DNA of 64,000 nucleotides from Apostichopus japonicus (Eukaryota; Echinodermata; Holothuroidea; Aspidochirotida; Stichopodidae): the NCBI RefSeq assembly GCF_037975245.1, contig NC_092573.1:6808501-6872500 (forward strand), given 5' to 3'. Position 1 is the first letter of the stretch. Every line of letters begins with the position of its first letter. Below, in pieces: positions 50,111 to 61,400 of this stretch. The position numbers and the translations under genes are program-made. The notes under the pieces are model-generated. The model made no database searches. It was given only the letters and a program-made list of their open reading frames with translations, and had not been told where the DNA came from.

Positions 50111-52058
50111 CCCTTTTTAAGGCCTCTGGCCATCTGGATATTTTACATGTTTCATCTGGTTGCCATGCTCTGTACAACTAGGATCAAAGCATCATGCCCC
50201 TTTAACTTTTATACATGATTGTACTTAACCTAGCAGATGAAATTCAAGTTGCTATGGATGCAACTGTAGTTCATAGCCGGGGTGGGTTCAATATTTAACA
50301 AAAGGTCACAAAATTAATAATGAATATTCCAGACATTCCTGGTCCATATAGTTGCATTGAACTGGGAGCTGTGTGTTTGCTGTCGTCATAGCAACCAGTC
50401 AATGTCAATTCCATAAATCTACTTGGCAGTCACTAATGACAGTATAACAGACCTGGGAAATTCATGTTTCATTGTGACCTCATGAATGCATGTCATAAAA
50501 TGCAATAGAAAGCAATAATGACAACAAACTTGTAAACATCTGGGGATAATAAACATGCACTTTCTTGAAATATCTTTTAATCACTGAAGATTACAATCCA
50601 GAGCTGGTAGTTGGCAAGCTGCTATTTCTAGCATTGAATGACACATTTGGGACAAAGATCTGGGTTTCTTGCCAATATTTACTTTTGCACATATTTTCTG
50701 AAACACTTAATTAATACTTCTTGAATAATACACCTAGGAATAGCAAAGTTTGAATTGATAAGGTAAAATGTCAAGTATTTTGACAACTTGCCAATAGATT
50801 TTTATATCTGTTAAACACTAGTATCATGAGTAGACTGTTGTGTGATGTGTAAGTTGTGTGAACAATGTAGCAATGTCACCACATGAGATGAATAAGATGG
50901 TTTGGAGGACGACCAATTGTGTAACCATAGATCGTTCTAACCAGTTCATGGTTAAGGGGACGGAGGTCATTCATGCTGAAAACAAGAGAATTTTGTATAT
51001 TAAGATGTTATCTGTATCCTCTGAATCTGGCAAGGTACCCCTGAAAGCAGAAAGGACTGGACATTGGCGATGAGATAAAGCCACTAGTTATAATCCCCAC
51101 CCCCTCATTGTCCTTAAAACAAGTGCCAGGTCCCCACTACTTGCTTAATAGCCCAACCCCAACCTCCTCCTTAAAGTTTGCAACTCCCCACCTATAAACT
51201 ACACCACTGCAGCATTCATACACAGATAAAAAGAGAGGCTGCAATTAAACAATGAAATGGAACTCTGTGGAATAACTTTCTACTTCTTATCAATATTATA
51301 TGAAACCTTTCCAAATATAGTTCCAAATATAGTAATATTGGAGTTGCAAGTAAATTGGCAGTAGGAAAAGATGGATGGTTATAAAACCAATATTTACAGT
51401 AAACCAAGGAGGATACAGCGTTGAGAAAACTTATTTCGGCACACATCAATAATTCACATCTATAAAGTAGAATGAAAAAGCATGAAATAATAACAGTGAT
51501 AACCTTACATTTAGAATCACTCAGTTCTTAAACAACCAATTTTACCATTCAATCATTGACATCAGATATGGGCTTTAATTTTTGCAACATTTAGAGCTGT
51601 TTCTTCTACTACTTTCTTCTACTTTTTTTTGCCCTGTATCATTGTTTATACCAAACATGACATTTTCAATGTACATTATCACCACATTTGATTGTTAACA
51701 GTAATGGCTGCACATATGGAATTCAGTTACTTAAGATGCTTTCTCTCTTTAAGTTACATTCAGTGAATTTTAGATAAACATCACTGGATTATTCCTAAAC
51801 CAAGCAATTGCTTGGTTCTGCTTCATCTTGGATTGGCTCAAACAAGTTTACGGAGGTAGTTGGCAAAGAAAGGACTCTTTTATTTTGGGGGCAAATTTAC
51901 TCACATCTTTTTTATTATTTGTGCATCCACTTTCTACCACATCCACAACTTAGGTCGTCATTCACGGTTTTCATTCATAGACAATATCTCACCACAATGT
52001 TATATTTTATTCGCAATGATTCGAAGCTATGTAAAAATAAGAAGGGTGATTGTAAGTA
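50111..52058. other. intergenic DNA, part 2
   Basis: No gene, RNA or transposon end is supportable. Composition is ordinary and AT-rich. Confidence 0.5.
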
Positions 52059-52066
52059 GTTCAGTC

Positions 52067-52453
52067 CAAGGGCGTAGGAACCGGGGGGGGGGGGGGGGGG
52101 GGGGCTGGGGGGGGGGGGGCCAGCCCCCCCAGTGAAAAATGTGGAGGGGCGGAAGTATCATTCCGCCCCCCCCCGCTTCGCAAGTCAGAAAACCCCTTTT
52201 TCATTTCCAAATGAGAAAACAATCTCATTTGGATCACCAAATTGCATCTAAGGCTAGGTGAAAATACAAAATTAAGTTTACAAAATGGAGTGGGTGTTGA
52301 AGTGTGCTATATTGCACCAAATTGCATCTGAGACCACCTGGAAATGCAAAAAAAATCCAAAGGGGAGGGGGACACCCCCTCCCCTTAGACCCCTCCCCCA
52401 GGCCGGCCATCAGTCTTCAGCCCCCCACTCAAAAGTACCTTCCTACACCACTG
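52067..52453 (-). mobile_element. hAT MITE, family A, copy 2
   Basis: A perfect 8-bp duplication, GTTCAGTC, flanks it (52059-52066 and 52454-52461). It is in opposite orientation to the copy at 21548-21893, sharing GGGCGTAGGAACCGG, the GGGCGGAA/TTCCGCCC hairpin, the AATGAGA hairpin (here weakened), GTGTGCTATATTGCACCAAA and the CCCCCTCCCCTTAGACCCC block. It is about 40 bp longer than copy 1, partly because of longer G-runs. No coding capacity. Confidence 0.9.
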
Positions 52454-52820
52454 GTTCAGTCTACATATGAAAGTTGCTTGTGCTTTTTTTAACCTATTGT
52501 GCACTTTCATCTATCATCTATTAGACTACATAAAAATCTGTTTAACTCTGTTTTTACATGGTACTAATATTTTGCCAAGGAGCTATACAGAAGTGACAGA
52601 AGATAACACAGAATCATACCAGCACTATTTTCCAAGGCATTTCAGAACCATTTATGAGATCTTTGAAGGGTTTTGTTTGTATTAAAGCAGCCTCATTTAG
52701 TGTGCGTCACTCAAATTCACAGTTTAAACATGCGAGCTGATGTACATTCAATACTTTTCATGCAGAATTTCATTTAATCCGAATGGTGTTCTTGGCGAGG
52801 AAATGTACGAATTAATGGGT

Positions 52821-52826
52821 TTTATT
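52821..52826 (-). promoter_or_regulatory. candidate polyadenylation signal of the semaphorin gene
   Basis: TTTATT on the plus strand is AATAAA on the minus strand. It is the first one I found downstream of the stop at 55353, which would imply a 3' UTR of about 2.5 kb that includes a MITE. Variant signals nearer the stop cannot be excluded. Confidence 0.3.
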
Positions 52827-53664
52827 CAGTCATATTTGGGATAAATTAAGAAACAAACTATAAACCAAAAAGAGAGATGAAACAGACAACAAATACCAGG
52901 AAACTTGTGAAAATGTTACTTTAATTGGGTAAACCATTTCTGAGTTAAACAAAATGAAAGAATTACCTTATTACAAATACAAAAAATCAGCATTCTCTCT
53001 GTTTGAAAGGTATCTTCTTAAAATAAGTACCAATATTAAATTTACAATATGAACCGTGCATTTAATTTTAAACAGTTTCTACTCTGTAGACAAACATGGA
53101 GTTTACGCATAAAAAGTAAAGAACAATGCAGTTAATTTTGACTATGCAGAAATATGATCAAAATATTTGTTCACTACAGTTATAAACATACAATAGTTAC
53201 CATAGCATTTTAATTTAACATGGGAGGATGCAAACAAACTAAATAGCATTCTATGTAATATGGCACATGCAAACTAACAATTGCATTTCTGCAAATTGCA
53301 CTTGGCTAACAACAGATTGTAACAAAAGATTGCTTTGCAGGATGAAGCATGAAAAATACATATTTTGAAACAGAGAAATAGTGTTTCCACATATTATGGA
53401 AAGTGCACACTAAATACCCGATCACTTAACAATAGCTTCTTTTAAGTATGGTACATGCGAACTCATATCAATTAATAGTTCTAAATATTATTAGTTACTT
53501 ATCTGAGAAGTCAAAGAGAGATATTCTTATTACCTATATTAACTAAATAATTTATATCTACAAACTACACTCCAGCTAAGTTAAAGAATGTCAAATGAAC
53601 AAGTATTAATATTGTGATTTTTACCAAAGTTCTACAACATAGATGATCATGATTAACCACTCTA

Positions 53665-54071
53665 AAGGCCCGGTCACACTATACCGTTTTTTTATCGGAA
53701 TACTATCCGATTTTACCGGAGGAATCGAAAGAGCCAGTTTTTCGTTCGGGTCTTCTAGCCACAGTGATAAAGGACCTGATTTGCTATATGTTGAGCCATT
53801 CCGATGTGGAATAGCCCTCTCCTAACTTTTGATATTGACTCCGTTTCCATTTATCAGATAGCTATCCGATTTCTCCTCCGATTTTTATCGTTTTTCGATG
53901 TGACGTCACTTCAGAATGTAGTCCGTTCCAGAAAACCTCAGATTTGGAGTAGGTATGCGAATATTCCACTGCATTCATTACATTCACTACCACAAACCGC
54001 ACTCTTCGGCCTAACATCGGAAAAATCGGACCGTATTCCGATAAAATATCGCTGTAGTGTGACCGGGCCTT
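53665..54071. mobile_element. MITE with GGCCCGGTCACAC termini, TA target site
   Basis: The inverted ends AAGGCCCGGTCACACTA and, reversed, AAGGCCCGGTCACACTA continue into a partly matching ATCGGAATAC...CCGAT segment for about 50 bp. TA flanks both sides (53663-53664 and 54072-54073). TA duplication suggests a Tc1/mariner-type or similar mobiliser. No coding capacity. It lies in the presumed 3' UTR of the minus-strand gene. Confidence 0.8.
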
Positions 54072-54861
54072 TAGGCAATTAATGGACCTACCTCTCATTC
54101 CTGAGGGAAACTCTAAACCAACAATTTCTTGCTTTTTTTCACTTTCCTTGTTTGTAAAACAGGTTACACAATTACTGTCAACTTAACAAAGAGACCCACT
54201 GAAGAAAGGTCTCCAAGATTACTTGTACACTAGGTTTAATATTTGGTAAGCACAAAGATCAAAATGGTTTGCCAAATGACCATGTGTGGTTTTGTGTTAA
54301 GTTGGCATTCAAAAGTCCTTGGCTATCAAGAATTCAATAGAGGAAAATCAACAATGGCAAGATAATGCGAAAGTAATGACACCCCGCCCCCACCCCCACC
54401 CCCAAACAAACAGTTTATCAGCTTGAATTCTGATAAAAAAGTACTGCACAGAGCCTGTGGTCATATTTCTGAATAAATCAAGTTCTTTCGAAGAGACGCG
54501 AGGATAAATGTCCATTTAAGCAACTTTGAAAGAATCTTCTCATATTCTGTACTTCTCAAGGAAAAAAAAAACTACATATATACACACCACCAATGTAAAT
54601 ATAAAACTTATTGCAGTATTGACAAAATTACACAACACATGTTACACCTTATGTTAACAACTCTTTAAAGGATGCCTGCAAATATGCTAGATCGTCTTAT
54701 ACTTGGTAAATACAAAAATAACTATAAATGAAAGGAAAATACTCACTTTAATAAACTCATTTTTTTTTCGCTTTTATGGATCTGATGTTTGGTGTAGCAT
54801 AATCAATCCTAGGAACTGATAGAGGGTCTTCCAAATCAATCACCCTTCTTAATTTGTTAGT

Positions 54862-54960
54862 TATTTGTTAAGTTATTTGTGACGTTATTTGTAAGTTATT
54901 GTAAGTTATTGTATTGTATTGTATTGTATTGTAAGTTATTGTAAGTTATTTGTGACGTTC
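54862..54960. repeat. GTTATTGTA-type minisatellite
   Basis: A short array of TAAGTTATTG and TATTG words (GTATT repeated four times centrally), flanked by two GTTATTTGTGACGTT copies at about 54876 and 54943. Confidence 0.8.
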
Positions 54961-55352
54961 ACCTATTTGATCATGCCCTTGTAATGAAGTCAGCCAACAG
55001 TTGTCACTTAAAGCCTAATATACAAAAGGTCCATTAGGTATGCTATGGGGTATGTGTGTTGTTTATCACACATGTTCATTTCTGTTACATCAACTGGTGT
55101 TTCTCATGCCACAATTGTCTTTTTCGTACAAGGAGAATAGAAGTTTGTAGATTACGATATCAACTTTACATATAAAATTCTAACTTAAGCAATCACCCTT
55201 ATTTCTTAATACCATTTGGCTGTGTCACTACGATAATCTAATTAATTCAGTAATAAGATTAAGAATAAACCACACCAAACATGATGACTACAATATCATA
55301 GTTAATGACTTCATATTATTCATTCCTTTCAGAATCATTGAGAAAGATATCT

Positions 55353-55448
55353 CTAAGCTGGACAAGTAAAGCTATCGTTGTCTTCTTGGAATCGAAAGCC
55401 AGGACACATCAAGACAGAATGAGGAGGGTCCATTAGATCACAATTTTC
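55353..55448 (-). CDS. semaphorin-like terminal exon
   Basis: The acceptor TTTTGTTTTTGCAG precedes GAAAATTGTGATC. The exon encodes 31 residues, ENCDLMDPPHSVLMCPGF and on to FTCPA, with three cysteines, then stops at TAG (55353-55355). There is no hydrophobic anchor. The position of the cysteines suggests disulphides, in keeping with secretion. Confidence 0.75.
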   Translation of the reverse strand, partial: ENCDLMDPPHSVLMCPGFRFQEDNDSFTCPA

Positions 55449-58400
55449 CTGCAAAAACAAAAAAATTAACAAAATCTTATGAATGTGTAAAAATTAAGTT
55501 GGCCTGATTTCTTTTTTATCCTGGCAGGATCTTCTTCAGAGGCTGCATGAACCACGCCAAAAGTGATGACTAAATAGGCTCTTTAGTGGATAAGCAGTTT
55601 GCAAACAGTTTTGTTTGGTTTTATTTTGAAAATCTTATGAACTGAGATGAAAGATAACAAAACGGTATCCTCTGTCAGAAAAAGACAAGTGCAAGTCATT
55701 GCCAGAGGAAACATGAATGAGACCTATCCATTCATCTGGGACAAGCCTGGATTTAAACATGTCATAACACTGCAGAAAGATCCTTGCATTCCTAAATCCA
55801 TAGTGGTGTAATACACCATAAACTGCCTTGTGATCTTAAATCCAGAGTGGTATATTTAGAATGTAAAAAATGATGATTTATCCTTAAATCCACTTTGGGT
55901 TTAAACCTCATAACAAGCTAACCAAATTTCCTACAAGTTCTGCATTAGCCAGTATTAAACATATCCCCAGAAAGGTGAGTTGCCACCTAGCAGGCATTTC
56001 CTAAAACTCCCATTAACCAAATGTTGTGATGCCCCAACCAAAACTGTCCAGTGACATCCCAGTATGCAATTTACTGTAACTGAACAGCTTACAAGTTCCA
56101 CGGTATACATCCATACAGCCTGAAGACATTTTCAAATGAAAGCTTTTGATGAACCAAGAACAACATATTTGACTCTGGATTTTACAGACAGGGGCGTAGC
56201 GAGCGGGGGGGTGTGGGGGGGTGTCACACCCCCCCAATAATTTGGTCGCTGTCGGCAAATTTTGGGTCTGTCGGCAAAAAGAGAAAAGGTGAAGAGAGCG
56301 GAAGGGGAAGAAAGAAGGAAAGCTGAATAGAGAAAAGGAGAACGGGAGCTTCTTCCGTGCCAAATTTGACTTAAAATATGCACCAGATTGCATCTAAGGA
56401 CGTTTCAAAACTAAAAAATTTCCAAAGGGGAGGGGTAGACCCCCTACCCTTAGACCCCTCCCCCATTTCAGTCACCACTTCCAGATCCGTCGGCAAATCA
56501 AATTTGACTTAAAATATGCACCAGATTGCATCTAAGGACGTTTCAAACTAAAAATTTTACAAAGGGGAGGGGGACACCCCTCCCCTTAGACCCCTCCCCC
56601 ATTTCAGTCACCACTTCCAGACCCGTCGGCAAATCAAGTTTGACTTAAAATATGCACCAGATTGCATCTAAGGACGTTTCAAAACTAAAAATTGCCAAAG
56701 GGGAGGGGGACACCCCCTCCCCTTAGACCCCTCCCCCATTTCAGTCACCACTTCCAGATCCGTCGGCAAATCAAATTCTCCACACCCCCCCAACAAAAAC
56801 CCCTTCGCTACGCCCCTGTTTACAGAATTGCATTTACTTTGTTAGATTTGCAAGAACTATGGACTTACCAAGATTTCTTGCCTTATCTTCTTGGCCTCGT
56901 ATTCATATCGAGCTAAGTCACTGTCATACGTTTGAAGCAGATCTTTAATTTCGTTATCCATCAATACGTCTGTTAGGAAGGAAAAACATGAACATCATTT
57001 GTACATAGCTCGTAGCAAGCACCATGACATACAACATAAATATGTGATGCAATCATGTGAAATGAAGACTTCAAACACAATCATGTGACACACGTGTAAA
57101 TGCTGTGCAAAAATCGTGTGAAATGAAAATCGTGTGAAGGGAAAGCTTGTAATTTTCAACCAGATGTGATCAAATTTCTAGACTCAAAAAAAAAAAAAAA
57201 AATGCACAAAGACCTCTACTTACAAACCATTCAGAATCCAGGAAGGAACAAAGTATTCTGTTAGGTGAGAGAGATGTCACATGGCACCAACTGACCTTGG
57301 AGTCACTTTTTCCCCACCACTTCATAATTTAAATTTTTGATGGGTACACGGACACAAATGCATCACAGTGGCTTAAGGCTCTACTGGGTTGAAAACATCG
57401 ATTGAGCCTAAAAACATGTTACAAAACATTTACCAAACCAAAAAAATATTGATTTATCTTCTTTAAAGGATCCTACCTGAACTATCCTCAATGATTGAAG
57501 TATTCAACCAGATAGCATTATTGTTGACTGAGATAGAGACAGGGGGTAAGGTGGTATCTTGGCCATCTATCAAAGTCAGTCGTATAGCACAGTATTCCGT
57601 ACTCGATGTTGCCCCTCTGGACACCTCTCTGTGCCACACTGTTTCATCTAAATCACTGAACTTCACCAGCATGTTACTTCCCTTACTTGCCACCAAGAGA
57701 GCATAGAAGTTAAGACTGTGGTTCTGTTTTTTACTGAAACGCTGTGTACCAAAAGTCTTCACTTGATCGATACTGTCCGACGCTATAGATATGGGCAAAA
57801 ATACAAGATGACAAAAACATTTGACATACTACAGATTAAATTGAAAATAATATTCAATTTAACTTATTACCACTCGTGTAAGACAACAAACTTTTTCGAC
57901 AATGACCCACCATAATATTTCTTTTTTATTCATGATATGCTAGTTACTCAACTGGTTTGATTTAAAAGAAATATATTCAAACACTTGCTACAGTAAAAAG
58001 AGAGAATGCTAGAACAGAATTGGTATGAATCTTACACAACTTTGGCAAAAGATGGGAATACTTTCAGTACTTTTCAGATTTCCTTTATAAAAACAGCAAA
58101 GATGAAACTAGATAACACACTTTTTGCTGTAGCAGTGCCATGTAAAACACTGATCTTTAAATGATGTAGAACACTGAATGACTGAAAAACATCTGTAAGA
58201 TTAGTTAAGTCTACAAGAAAAAAGAAAGACTGCAGCCCCCCCCCCTCCCTCGAGCATTGATTATTTCCATCTACCTTTGGTAAAATGTTGTACGATTCAG
58301 CTTTGTGAACATCTAATCACAAGACACATTTAGAACATGTTAACTCACCTTTGCTTATGACACATGCTTCAACACCTTCAAAGTCAGACACCAGGGACCT

Positions 58401-61400
58401 GTAAGAGAAGAGGGTGAGATTAGCCAGATTAGCAAGATATGAATGAATGAGTGAGTGAGTGAAATAAATGTATGAATAAATGAGTGGAATGAATGAATGA
58501 ATGAATGAGTGAGTGAGTGAGTGAGATTAGCAAGATATGAATGAATGAATGAATGAATGAATGAATGAATGAGTGAAATAAATGAATGAATGAATAAATG
58601 AGTGGAATGAATGAATGAATGAGTGAGTGAGTGAGTGAGTGAGTGAGTGAGTGAGTGAGTGAGTGAGTGAGTGAGTGAGTGAGTGAGTGAGTGAGTGAGT
58701 GAGTGAGATTAGCAAGATATGAATGAATGAATGAATGAGTGAAATAAATGAATGAATAAATGAGTGGAATGAATGAATGAGTGAGTGAGTGAGTGAGTGA
58801 GTGAGTGAGTGAGATTAGCAAGATATGAATGAATGAATGAATGAATGAATGAATGAGTGAGTGAAATAAATGAATGAATAAATGAGTGGAATGAATGAAT
58901 GAATGAGTGAGTGAGTGAGTGAGTGAGTGAGTGAGTGAGTGAGTGAGTGAGTGAGTGAGTGAGTGAGTGAGTGAGTGAGTGAGTGAGTGAGTGAGATTAG
59001 CAAGATATGAATGAATGAATGAATGAGTGAAATAAATGAATGAATAAATGAGTGGAATGAATGAGTGAGTGAGTGAGTGAGTGAGTGAGTGAGTGAGTGA
59101 GTGAGTGAGTGAGTGAGTGAGTGAGTGAGTGAGTGAGTGAGTGAGTGAGTGAGTGAGTGAGTGTGTGAGATTAGCAAGATATGAATGAATGAATGAATGA
59201 ATGAATGAGTGAAATAAATGAATGAATAAATGAGTGGAATGAATGAATGAGTGAGTGAGTGAGTGAGTGAGTGAGTGAGTGAGTGAGTGAGTGAGTGAGT
59301 GAGTGAGTGAGTGAGTGAGTGAGTGAGTGAGTGAGTGAGTGAGTGAGTGAGTGTAATAAATGAAAGAATAAATGAGTGAATTAATGAGTGAAATGATGAG
59401 TGAACTAAAGAATGAATGGACGAATGAAATTGCATAGCTAAAAATGACATTCTGGTCTAGGCAAAGTAAAGAAGAGGGGGGGAAAAAATGAAAGAGAACA
59501 AGAGATGGAAAACAGACACTAAACAGAATCAACCCTACGGACACACTCTCAAATCACACACTGGATGTTGCTAGAGGTAGTGAGATACTTAAACTAAACA
59601 GAATCCACCCTACAGACACACTCTCAAATCACACACTGGATGTTGCTAGAGGTTGTGATATACTTAAACTAAACAGAATCAACCCTACAGACACACTCTC
59701 AAATCACACACTGGATGTTGCTAGAGGTAGTGAGATAATAAAACTAAACAGAATCAACCCTACGGACACACTCTCAAATCACACACTGGATGTTGCTAGA
59801 GGTTGTGATATATTTAAACTAAACAGATTCACCCAATGGAAACACTCTCAAATCACACACTGGATGTTGCTATGTGTACTGAAATATATTTAAAGACATC
59901 TTGACCTATCTAGTCAAATTGACCCACTCAGGTACCCTAACCCACTCAATCACCCTGAACCACTCAGACACTTTGACCCACTCAATCACCCTGACCAACT
60001 CTGACACCTTGACCAATGCAGTCACCTAGACCCACCCACTCAGTTACCTGACTAGCTAACTTAATCACTGTGCATAAAGTATGATGATTTTATTGGCCTA
60101 CCCATTATAATGACAGAGCTTATTGTCATCCCATGTACAGTGAGGATCCTTTACACGTCGACATTCTTCGCAAGTCGTGTAGATATCGCAAAACTGTTTA
60201 GGTAGCGTGAAGACATGCGAAATAGCCGTAGCAATCACATAAGTTCCATCTTCACGTTGGATCTTGACCATGTCCCGAACTTCATTCTGATGTGGAAAAA
60301 AACAACAGAAAAACATGAAAAGCATCGCACTGTCAGCCAAAAGACTAAAAGATGAGGGACTCAGACAGAGAGACAATTCAGAATGGGACACAACAACAAT
60401 GACCTTATGCACCGTCAGCTGAAGTTTGATATTGGGGCTGTTTTGAAATCTGGCAAATTAAAGCAAAAACAAAGAATTTGGTTACAAAAAGGTCTGCAAA
60501 TCTTTCACATTTTCTTTTCTGCATTTTGAGAAAAAAAACCTGATTGACTTAGTTTTATGACATTTTATATATACAGTCAACGAGAGCAGAACCAATGAAT
60601 GTTATCAACTGGTTTAAGTTCCACCTTTTACCTACCAAGTCAAATTAATTAAAGTACTTTGGTTAGTCCAGGGGAGAGGACTTTGGAACTCTTTTTTTTT
60701 TTAATCTGACAAGGTTTGTGTCTTTTGGCAGCATATATATGGCAATGTCATTTTAAGTAACATCCACAGCAAAAGGCTGTTCTGATTGAACATATTTCTT
60801 AATTGTAGGATCCAATAACTAACCAGCTGAACTTTGTTATCTAACAGTACAACAACAAAATTGGGTGCTGATATTAAAAACAGAAACATATTTTTGTAGC
60901 AAAAGTGCCCTGTGACAAGGATATATGCATTGAAGACTTTCCGAATGAATCTTCGAAGGTAAACAAGTCAAAGGAGGAAGAAGCAAAGAAATGACCTTTT
61001 GCTATGAATAGAAGAACAAGTTCCATATCACCGATAATCGACAGAGGTCAAGAACTCAAGTGGTAAAAGGACAAACAATACTGTTTCACTCTGTAAAAAG
61101 TTGGTGAATGGGGGCCTGAACTTTAAATGCTGTCATGTAGGCAATTCTTAATTATCCTCTAACAATAATTGGGATGACCTGTCTGTGGATGGCCCTCTTG
61201 TTTCGTTTTTCGCACATGTCTGAGACTGTGGCAAAAAAGTACACCCCCCCCTCACCCTGCCCATTCCATTGCTTGTACTAAATCCTCCCTAGAAGTTGTA
61301 ATGCTATTGACTATTACAGTGTTTATCATTTTTCTGTTATAATGGATAATTTACACTATATCCTTTTGAATGTTAAAATATCATCTGTGAACCACAAAAA

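Noticed and set aside
57463-57798. The whole 111-codon minus frame as a stand-alone gene starting at its Met
   Set aside because: The first residues (MPISIA) lie in the intron upstream of a good AG acceptor, and the last residues lie past a GT donor. Phase agreement with six other exons supports an internal exon.
58429-59544. 371-codon minus-strand frame of Thr-His-Ser-Leu repeats
   Set aside because: It is a translation of GTGA/ATGA tetranucleotides; a 12-bp codon cycle without stops explains it.
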